This document shows positions 1 through 5,022 of a stretch of 8,016 nucleotides of DNA, one piece after another. The notes below the pieces were generated by a model. It was not told where the DNA came from, did not search any database, and was given only the letters and a program-made list of their open reading frames with translations. The stretch lies in the NCBI GenBank assembly GCA_001818835.1, contig MHKL01000013.1, positions 1-8,016 of the forward strand. The letters are read 5' to 3'. This DNA is from Candidatus Komeilibacteria bacterium RIFCSPLOWO2_01_FULL_45_10. Its GTDB lineage: Bacteria > Patescibacteriota > Patescibacteriia > UBA1558 > UBA10009. Within the stretch, counting starts at the first letter, position 1, and every line of letters begins with the position of its first letter. Made by a program: the position numbers and the translations under genes.

Positions 1-2
1 GG

Positions 3-929
3 ACAAGATTGGAGCAAGAAGTGGGTGAGGGCGAAATGCACGCGGCTGGGTTTCAGACGGATTATAGGTATACTGGCAAAGAACTGGATAAGGAGATTGG
101 ACTGCATTATTATGGGCAGAGGTATTATGAGGCGGGTACGGGGAGGTTTACGCAACAGGATCCAAGAATATTTAATGATATAATGGGTATTTTAGCCAAT
201 CCTCAAGGATTAAACGCTTATGCTTATACTGAAAACAACCCGGTAAGATACATTGATCCTAATGGAGAAACTAGAACTGAAGCGGCTGGGGGATATTTTG
301 TCGGCTTAGCCGCGGGACTTTGGTCAACGATGAACTTTGGCTCTAATTTATTTTGGCACCCAGTAGAAACATCAAGGCAGATTGCTCAAAGTGCGGCAGC
401 GGCAGGTAAAGAGTGGCAAGAATTAACAGCTGACTTAGTTAACAATACTAACGAAACCTTAAATGAAATTTCTAATGGTTCGATTATTGCCTATAATGAG
501 TTTCAGGATAAGTCAGATTATGAGAAAGGTAAGGTGATAGGACAGGTTACTGAGAAGGTTATGGAAGGGGCAGTGGTTGGTAAGGCATTAGGGAAGGTTT
601 TAGGCGGGAATGCCGCGGCTTCTAATAGTGGTACAATTAATTTTTCAGAAATACCAAAAGCATCAGAATTGAGAGCTTGGGCAAAAAATCAAGGTTATGA
701 GACATTAAGATATGATAGCAGTATAGAGGTTTGGGGTATAAAGAGTAATAGTGAGTGGATGTTAAAAATTAAGCAACCAGCTAAAGTCCCAGGTATTGAT
801 CCAGGTAGCATTAAACCAAGATTTTCAGCTAGAAATGAGGCTGGACAATATATTAATCCAGTAACTGGTCAAGCGGGGACTAGACGTGAATTCGGTCATC
901 TAGATGTTGATATAGATACATTATTTTAA
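3..929 (+). CDS. Rhs/YD-repeat protein, 3' part: Rhs core plus C-terminal toxin 1 (5'-partial)
   Basis: This is the C-terminal end of an Rhs-type polymorphic toxin. The frame is open to the left window edge; the first possible start (TTG at 9) falls just before the core, so the gene almost certainly continues upstream. Counting from that TTG, residues 18-86 are the Rhs-associated core: YRYTGKELD, GLHYYGQRYY, GRFTQQDP, NPQGLNAYAYTENNPVRY, ending in the DPNG boundary motif. Residues 87-210 are a variable, helix-prone pre-toxin segment. Residues about 211-306 are the presumed toxin: SELRAWAKNQGY, then EWMLKIKQP, PRFSAR, GQYINPVTGQAG, and a late EFGHLDVD. I recognise this pattern as a repeated toxin-tip type but cannot name its activity; the late His may be catalytic (inference). 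A small presumed immunity gene follows after 12 bases. The C-terminal half is visibly more AT-rich than the core. The Rhs call is secure; the toxin activity is not. Confidence 0.88.
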   Translation, partial: TRLEQEVGEGEMHAAGFQTDYRYTGKELDKEIGLHYYGQRYYEAGTGRFTQQDPRIFNDIMGILANPQGLNAYAYTENNPVRYIDPNGETRTEAAGGYFVGLAAGLWSTMNFGSNLFWHPVETSRQIAQSAAAAGKEWQELTADLVNNTNETLNEISNGSIIAYNEFQDKSDYEKGKVIGQVTEKVMEGAVVGKALGKVLGGNAAASNSGTINFSEIPKASELRAWAKNQGYETLRYDSSIEVWGIKSNSEWMLKIKQPAKVPGIDPGSIKPRFSARNEAGQYINPVTGQAGTRREFGHLDVDIDTLF

Positions 930-941
930 AATATAAATTAT

Positions 942-1307
942 ATGAATCAAATTAAAAATTATGATTTTGTCGACTGTTTATTAATTGATTTTAGTGTTAA
1001 TAAATATTTAACAACAATAGAACTTATTTCAGAGGTATATTTTCCATTAATAGCTGGAAAAAGGAAAAAAGGATCTTTAAAAGTAATTCTTGAAGATATT
1101 AAAAAAATTGATTGTCAAATAAATTCAGAGTTTAAAATTGATTTATTAGGAAAGTATAATAAGGATGGTGATGATCAAAGAGCTAATGAAGTTTATAGTA
1201 TCAAGATTGAAAAACAGAAAGATGATAATATTAGATTTATATTAAATTCAGATTTCTTAAAATTAGACTTAATGTGTAAGTCATACAGTATTAAGGAATT
1301 AGATTAG
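942..1307 (+). CDS. Presumed immunity protein for toxin 1
   Basis: A 121-residue soluble protein with no signal peptide or membrane segment. It starts 12 bases after the toxin 1 stop, in the position immunity genes take in Rhs and CDI loci, so its likely role is to bind and neutralise toxin 1 in the producing cell. The sequence alternates hydrophobic and polar residues in short blocks (DCLLIDFSVNK, TTIELISEVYF, GSLKVILEDI, YSIKIEKQKDDNIRFIL), suggesting a mainly beta protein. That is loosely reminiscent of small beta-rich immunity families, but I do not recognise it with confidence. Base composition is extreme: a hand count of 961-1020 gives 12 G+C in 60. No Shine-Dalgarno site precedes the ATG. 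Its TAG stop is directly followed, in the same frame, by a truncated Rhs core. The function rests on position, not homology. Confidence 0.75.
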   Translation: MNQIKNYDFVDCLLIDFSVNKYLTTIELISEVYFPLIAGKRKKGSLKVILEDIKKIDCQINSEFKIDLLGKYNKDGDDQRANEVYSIKIEKQKDDNIRFILNSDFLKLDLMCKSYSIKELD

Positions 1308-2063
1308 TTCACCCAACAAGACCCATTGTTCCTTAAAATCGCTTTAGCCGCGGAAGTCAAAAAGACCACTGGCCAGACCCAACGGCAGGTTCTTTCAAAT
1401 CCGCAGCTCTTAAATAGCTACGCCTATACTGCTAATAATCCAGTAAAATATACTGATCCGGATGGGGAGTTTTTGTTCCTTATTCCAGCCATCCCTTACA
1501 TTTTCACCGGCGCCGTTGCCTTACTCGGCGCTTATTCTGCTTGGCAGACCGGTCAGACAGCTGGCTACGCTTTAGAGGGGGATTATGTAAATAGCGAAGT
1601 GAGTGCGGCAAAGAATCAGTTGGCCTTAACTGCTATAGCGGCTTTAGGTGAAGGAGCGCTGGCGGCGATGCCGTTGACGGTTACAAATTCTAGTAAGCTA
1701 AAACAGTCAGCTCAAAATACCAATCAACAAACAATAATTCCAGGCCAAAAGATTACTTCTTTAGAGCAAGTGCCGGAGAAAATTAAGAGTCAAGTTCCCA
1801 ATGCTTGGGGCACAGGTAGACAAGCTGATAACAAAAATGGTTGGGTTTGGACTGATCCTAAAAATACTAATAATGAGATTAGGTATATGACTGGTAAACC
1901 AGGCAGTCAATTTGAGACACAACAAAATCCTTATATGGTAATTCATCAGGAAGTTAATGGTCAAAGAAGATATTTAGATGTTAATGGTAATATTGGTATT
2001 AGAGAGAGCGCCGAAACTCATTTTGACCCGGAACAATTCAATATTAACAACTATCAATTCTAA
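1308..2063 (+). CDS. Orphan Rhs tip: truncated core plus C-terminal toxin 2, no start codon
   Basis: An Rhs tip whose front is missing. The codon after the preceding TAG is TTC, and the frame reads FTQQDP straight away, joining the Rhs core in mid-motif. The core then continues with LSNPQLLNSYAYTANNPVKY and ends at the DPDG boundary. The YTGKELD and YYGxRYY parts are absent. No plausible start or ribosome site precedes it; the first TTG is at 1326 and would remove FTQQDP. Numbering from 1326, residues 49-75 and 99-116 are hydrophobic and typical of pre-toxin regions. Residues about 143-245 are the presumed toxin, with GWVWTDPKNTNNEIRYMTG, NPYMVIHQEVNG, YLDVNGN and a late ETHFDPEQF. The pattern resembles a known polymorphic-toxin tail, possibly Ntox17-like, but I cannot confirm this. 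It is probably silent unless recombined onto an intact core. A distinct immunity candidate follows after 9 bases. Confidence 0.82.
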   Translation, partial: FTQQDPLFLKIALAAEVKKTTGQTQRQVLSNPQLLNSYAYTANNPVKYTDPDGEFLFLIPAIPYIFTGAVALLGAYSAWQTGQTAGYALEGDYVNSEVSAAKNQLALTAIAALGEGALAAMPLTVTNSSKLKQSAQNTNQQTIIPGQKITSLEQVPEKIKSQVPNAWGTGRQADNKNGWVWTDPKNTNNEIRYMTGKPGSQFETQQNPYMVIHQEVNGQRRYLDVNGNIGIRESAETHFDPEQFNINNYQF

Positions 2064-2072
2064 TAGAAATAT

Positions 2073-2435
2073 ATGTGGAAAATGGACAAAAATGATGCAT
2101 TAGAAAATATACAATTATTAGCATCTCAATCTTTCCAAGAAAGAGTATGGATACAACGTATCGGTCCAACAGTCATTGATTATAATGAAGCTATATTAAT
2201 GTATTATTCCAGTATCCCCAAAGTTGAGATTGAAGCCTTAGAAAGATTAAAAACATCCTTTAATGAGGAAGAGATTAGAATAATTATGAAGTTCCATAGA
2301 ATATTGAATGATTTTATCAAGAAAAACGGTTGGGACTTAACTCACAAGGAATTAATGGAAAATCAGGAATGGATAAACGTAAGGGAAGAAGCTAAAAAGG
2401 TTTGTGATTATTTTAAGGTTGAACCTTTAAAATAG
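2073..2435 (+). CDS. Presumed immunity protein for toxin 2, SCO4402-like
   Basis: A 120-residue, largely helical, soluble protein. The pattern ENIQLLASQSFQERVWIQR, an ILMYYSS strand-like segment, EIEALERLKTSFNEEEIRIIMKF and a final EWINVREEAKKV matches my recollection of the SCO4402 family. Those are small proteins beginning with a helix plus QxRVW, ending with a W-x-x-V-x-x-A helix, and often sitting beside polymorphic toxins. Its role would be to neutralise toxin 2. It starts 9 bases after the toxin stop with no clear Shine-Dalgarno site; a second in-frame ATG at 2082 (MDKNDALEN) is an equally good start. Composition is AT-rich, like immunity gene 1. The two immunity candidates share no obvious similarity, as expected for partners of unrelated toxins. 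The family match is from memory. Confidence 0.75.
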   Translation: MWKMDKNDALENIQLLASQSFQERVWIQRIGPTVIDYNEAILMYYSSIPKVEIEALERLKTSFNEEEIRIIMKFHRILNDFIKKNGWDLTHKELMENQEWINVREEAKKVCDYFKVEPLK

Positions 2436-2510
2436 AATAGAGCTGGTGTTGTAGTTGCCTTCTATGGGACGAGGTACTATTAGACCCAATGAAGAGGCAG
2501 AATAGGAAAA
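2436..2510 (+). pseudogene. Degraded third Rhs core fragment
   Basis: Directly after the second immunity stop the same frame reads NRAGVVVAFYGTRYY and then TAG at 2481. FYGTRYY matches the Rhs core signature YYYGxRYYDPxxGRF. Skipping two bases (2481-2482) gives GAC CCA (DP) right after RYY, and a GGC AGA (GR) codon pair follows at about 2496, so the rest of the signature is present but broken by small indels. No toxin or immunity gene follows; the AT-rich remainder up to 2548 holds only the upstream region of the protease gene. I read this as the scar of a third tip whose toxin end was lost. The match is short, so confidence is moderate. Confidence 0.55.
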
Positions 2511-2548
2511 TTTAAGTTAAAATTATAAATTAATATTTTTAAAAACCT

Positions 2549-4342
2549 ATGAAAAAAATCTTTATCAAATTAGCTGTTTTTGTCCTGTTTTTCGCGCCAC
2601 TCTCTGGTTTTGCCGCCGCTCCTTTAAACCAGCAATTTAAAGGCAGAATTTTGTTGCAGGTTGAATCCCATGGTGAGGCCTGGTATATCAATCCTAATGA
2701 TGCTAAAAGAGTTTATTTAAAAGACGGCGCAGCCGCCTATGGTTTGATGAGAAATTTAGGTTTGGGCATAACCGACGCCGATTTAAAAAAGATACCCGTC
2801 GGGGTGGAAGCGAGATTTCAGGATACGGATACGGACAGCGACGGTTTAAGCAATAATTTAGAAGAAGGGTTAAAAACCGACCTTGAAAAATGGGATACTG
2901 ACGGCGATGGCGCAAGCGACGGCAATGAAGTTTTAGAAAAAAACACCAATCCTCTGGGTGTGGGCTATTTAACTTATGATTATTCCTTAATAAATAAGTT
3001 AAAAGGTAAAATTTTGCTTCAGGTGCAGTCGCGCGGTCAGGCCTGGTATCTTAATCCGGTTAACGGCAAGCGTTATTATTTAAAAGACGGCAACGCCGCT
3101 TATCAAATCATGAGGTATTTAAGTTTGGGCATTACCAATGCCAATTTGAATAAAATACCTGTCGGTCAAGACAGCCAGACCCCTCCCGTAGCCAGCCAGA
3201 CCCCCTCAACCAATGAAAATATTCAAAAAGAATCAGTCAAGCAGGAAAAATCAACAGAATTGGAAACAGGAACGCAGCCGGCGCCAGCCGCCAAAACTTC
3301 GCTAACCAATTCAGAAATAATACAGAAAATTAAGCCCTCGGTGGTCTATTTGGAAACCAATCAAGGTCAGGGCACCGGTTTTATTATTGACGTTGAAGGT
3401 CAAATATTAACCAATGCCCATGTGGTGGAAGGAGTTTCAACTTCTACCGTTAAATTATTTGATAACCGTTCTTACACCGCTACGGTGGTGGCTCGAGATG
3501 AAATTCGCGACCTGGCCTTGTTAACTATTCCAGTTTCTGGCTTAACGCCCGCTGAATTGGGCAATTCCGACGAGGTTAAGCAAGGCGACCAGGTTTTTTC
3601 GTTCGGTTATCCCTTTGGCATTGAAGGCGATGTTAGCTTTAAAGACGGCACCATTTCCCGGAACCATACCATTGATGGGGTTGTTTATTTTGAAACCTCC
3701 GTTGACAGCCATCCCGGCAACAGCGGCGGTCCCTTGGTTAATAAATACGGTCAAGTCATAGGAGTAAATACTTATGTTTATGGATATGCAATTAACGGCA
3801 TCTCGGTCGGCGAAACTATAAAATTTTCTTTGCCGATTAACACGGTTAAAAATGTTTTGCCTGGCCTAAAGAACGGCGCTAGTATTTTAAAGGATAGTAA
3901 TACGGGAGATTATGTAAAAGTGGAGCTGGTGCCCCAGACCTTTAATTCAACTATAGTGTCTTTAGGAACCCAAAATACAGAGATGATGAAAATAAAATTT
4001 ACCTCTACTTACGAAAAGGATATCAAAATAACAGGCATTACTTTTAAAAGAAACGGTTTAATTGATAATACGGAGTTTAGCAACACGTCACTTTTACGAA
4101 GCGGCCAAGTTATCGGTAATGGTAATTTTGTGGAAGATAAGATTACTTTCACTAATTTACCTTTATCTATTACCGCCAATTCCAGTTTGGAAATTACTCT
4201 AGTTGCGACCATCGCCCCTGATGTGACGAATTATTTTCACATTACCTATTTAACCATTGAAGGAGCATCAAGCTTTGTCACGGAAGCGTCTATCACCGGC
4301 GAATTCCCGATTCAGGGCAGAACTATTACTCTTTTAGATTAA
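2549..4342 (+). CDS. Exported HtrA/trypsin-like serine protease with duplicated N-terminal domain
   Basis: A 597-residue exported endopeptidase. Residues 1-23 are a signal peptide (KK, hydrophobic core, GFAA). Residues 31-85 and 152-206 are two copies of a 55-residue domain common in CPR secreted proteins. Between them lies an Asp-rich stretch, DTDTDSDGLSNN and DTDGDGASDGNE (91-125), like thrombospondin type 3 calcium-binding repeats. A polar Gln/Pro/Thr-rich linker (207-250) leads to a chymotrypsin-fold protease (about 255-440). Its full triad is visible: His291 in TNAHVVEG, Asp321 in RDLALL and Ser392 in HPGNSGGP. The layout resembles HtrA/DegP, but there is no PDZ domain. Residues 450-597 form a beta-rich C-terminal module with no recognised family. 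The start is supported by the signal peptide. It probably acts outside the membrane on surface or secreted proteins. It has its own AT-rich upstream region and a hairpin terminator downstream, so it looks monocistronic. Confidence 0.93.
   Translation: MKKIFIKLAVFVLFFAPLSGFAAAPLNQQFKGRILLQVESHGEAWYINPNDAKRVYLKDGAAAYGLMRNLGLGITDADLKKIPVGVEARFQDTDTDSDGLSNNLEEGLKTDLEKWDTDGDGASDGNEVLEKNTNPLGVGYLTYDYSLINKLKGKILLQVQSRGQAWYLNPVNGKRYYLKDGNAAYQIMRYLSLGITNANLNKIPVGQDSQTPPVASQTPSTNENIQKESVKQEKSTELETGTQPAPAAKTSLTNSEIIQKIKPSVVYLETNQGQGTGFIIDVEGQILTNAHVVEGVSTSTVKLFDNRSYTATVVARDEIRDLALLTIPVSGLTPAELGNSDEVKQGDQVFSFGYPFGIEGDVSFKDGTISRNHTIDGVVYFETSVDSHPGNSGGPLVNKYGQVIGVNTYVYGYAINGISVGETIKFSLPINTVKNVLPGLKNGASILKDSNTGDYVKVELVPQTFNSTIVSLGTQNTEMMKIKFTSTYEKDIKITGITFKRNGLIDNTEFSNTSLLRSGQVIGNGNFVEDKITFTNLPLSITANSSLEITLVATIAPDVTNYFHITYLTIEGASSFVTEASITGEFPIQGRTITLLD
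2639..2803 (+). repeat. 55-residue CPR secreted-protein domain, copy 1
   Basis: First copy of the duplicated domain in the protease gene (protein residues 31-85), from KGRILLQVESHGEAWYINP through KRVYLKDG to GITDADLKKIPVG. Aligned by eye to copy 2 without gaps, 38 of 55 residues agree. Conserved Trp, Tyr, Gly and Asn-Pro suggest a small structured module that may bind cell-surface material (inference). It is not a mobile DNA repeat: the DNA of the two copies has diverged at many positions. Confidence 0.85.
3002..3166 (+). repeat. 55-residue CPR secreted-protein domain, copy 2
   Basis: Second copy (protein residues 152-206), from KGKILLQVQSRGQAWYLNP through KRYYLKDG to GITNANLNKIPVG. It is separated from copy 1 by the Asp-rich calcium-type segment and followed by the polar linker that leads to the protease domain. 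Confidence 0.85.
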
Positions 4343-4380
4343 GTTAGCGTTAAGGTCAGGGGATTGAGTAATAAAAAATA

Positions 4381-4421
4381 AAACAGGGTCATCGAGCTTA
4401 GCTCGATTAAGATCTGTTTTT
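4381..4421 (+). terminator. Hairpin with T-tract after the protease gene
   Basis: The core is ATCGAGC-tta-GCTCGAT (4391-4407), a perfect 7-bp stem. Outer arms AAACAG (4381-4386) and CTGTTT (about 4414-4419) can extend it past a 3-base bulge, and a run of five T follows (4417-4421). This fits a rho-independent terminator for the protease gene. Oddly, the T-tract ends only three bases before the ATG of the next gene. That gene is therefore either started from a promoter inside this hairpin, read through from upstream, or controlled by the hairpin as a leader structure. Confidence 0.65.
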
Positions 4422-4424
4422 AAT

Positions 4425-4967
4425 ATGTCAAAAATAAGACAATTAATTCCCAATGAAAGAATAATCAGCCGCATTTTTTACATCAGAGGCCGGAAAGTGA
4501 TGTTTGACCGCGATTTAGCCGAACTTTACGGCGTGGAGACCAGATCTTTAAATCAAGCGGTAAGTAGGAATAAGGCGCGTTTTCCTGATGATTTTATGTT
4601 TCAATTAACTGAAGATGAGATGCAAAATTGGATATCACAAATTGTGATATCCAATCGAGAGAAGATGGGATTAAGAAGAAGATCTTATGTTTTTACCGAA
4701 CAAGGCGTAGCCATGCTTTCATCTGTTTTAAAAAGCCAAAGAGCGGTGCAGGTAAATATCGCCATTATGAGAACTTTTGTTAAGTTAAGGGAAATTTTAT
4801 TGACTCATAAAGAGTTAAGAGAAAAAATCGAAAAAATGGAGAAAAAATACGACGAAAAGTTCAGGGTTGTATTTGATGTTATAAAAAAGTTAATTATTCA
4901 GGAGGAAAAACCTTTCGGCTCCGCTCAAGGCGGGCCAAAGACAGAAATCGGTTTTAAAGTTCAATAA
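4425..4967 (+). CDS. ORF6N domain-containing DNA-binding protein
   Basis: A 180-residue cytoplasmic protein of the ORF6N (KilA-N-related) family, DNA-binding proteins of phages and mobile elements that also occur as stand-alone bacterial genes. The ORF6N domain spans about residues 7-100, with [63 protein letters not shown] and [15 protein letters not shown]. It is followed by the usual [14 protein letters not shown] helix and a Lys/Glu-rich coiled coil (about 125-148). The C-terminus ends in the family-like KTEIGFKV, interrupted by an 8-residue insertion (FGSAQGGP, 164-171). The start is the only ATG before the domain; no Shine-Dalgarno site is visible. A palindrome lies inside the gene and a related inverted repeat overlaps its stop, which suggests self-binding (inference). 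The targets and biological role are unknown. Confidence 0.93.
   Translation: MSKIRQLIPNERIISRIFYIRGRKVMFDRDLAELYGVETRSLNQAVSRNKARFPDDFMFQLTEDEMQNWISQIVISNREKMGLRRRSYVFTEQGVAMLSSVLKSQRAVQVNIAIMRTFVKLREILLTHKELREKIEKMEKKYDEKFRVVFDVIKKLIIQEEKPFGSAQGGPKTEIGFKVQ
4627..4655. repeat. 29-bp palindrome inside the ORF6N gene
   Basis: Arms of 14 bp (ATTGGATATCACAA and TTGTGATATCCAAT) pair perfectly around one central base. The palindrome sits in the codons for the conserved SQIVIS segment and contains the 13-mer TCACAAATTGTGA (4635-4647), which recurs on the opposite strand just after the gene. It may be a protein-binding site or an mRNA hairpin. Confidence 0.85.
4914..4937 (+). repeat. 24-bp in-frame insertion, likely a short dispersed repeat
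   Basis: Codons for FGSAQGGP are placed between EEKP and KTEIGFKV near the end of the ORF6N protein, and removing them restores the usual family ending. The DNA (TTCGGCTCCGCTCAAGG at its start) resembles the TTCGACTCCGCTCAGG-type palindromic repeat that I know from many bacterial genomes, where it yields peptides such as PFGSAQG. It is GC-rich compared with its surroundings. The identification is from memory. Confidence 0.5.
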
Positions 4968-5000
4968 ATCTTGAGGTCACAATTTGTGACTTCAAGATTT
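4966..5000. terminator. 35-bp inverted repeat overlapping the ORF6N stop codon
   Basis: Arms of 17 bp (4966-4982 and 4984-5000) pair around one T, with a single G:T mismatch (AAATCTTGAGGTCACAA with TTGTGACTTCAAGATTT). It starts on the second base of the TAA stop and contains TCACAATTTGTGA (4977-4989), the reverse complement of the 13-mer in the gene. It could terminate ORF6N transcription, although only a three-T run follows the stem. It could equally be an operator for the ORF6N protein or for the downstream Rhs-lipase gene. Confidence 0.6.
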
Positions 5001-5022
5001 CTAATTATTAACCCATGCGATT

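Noticed and set aside
9..11. TTG as the true start of the first Rhs gene
   Set aside because: The frame is open to the window edge and the TTG lies just before the Rhs core with no ribosome site or signal peptide; the gene most likely extends upstream.
1326..1328. TTG as a start for the second Rhs tip
   Set aside because: It would remove FTQQDP, which is in frame directly upstream, and no ribosome site or signal sequence supports it; a headless orphan fragment explains the data better.
1761..1964. Minus-strand open frame opposite toxin 2
   Set aside because: No family pattern or ribosome site, and it lies entirely inside a recognisable Rhs toxin tip.
2703..2915. Minus-strand open frame opposite the protease N-terminus
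   Set aside because: Arg/Leu-rich low-information translation antisense to a conserved domain; a shadow of the coding strand.
3542..4212. Two minus-strand open frames opposite the protease
   Set aside because: Both are antisense to the catalytic and C-terminal regions with no recognisable motif.
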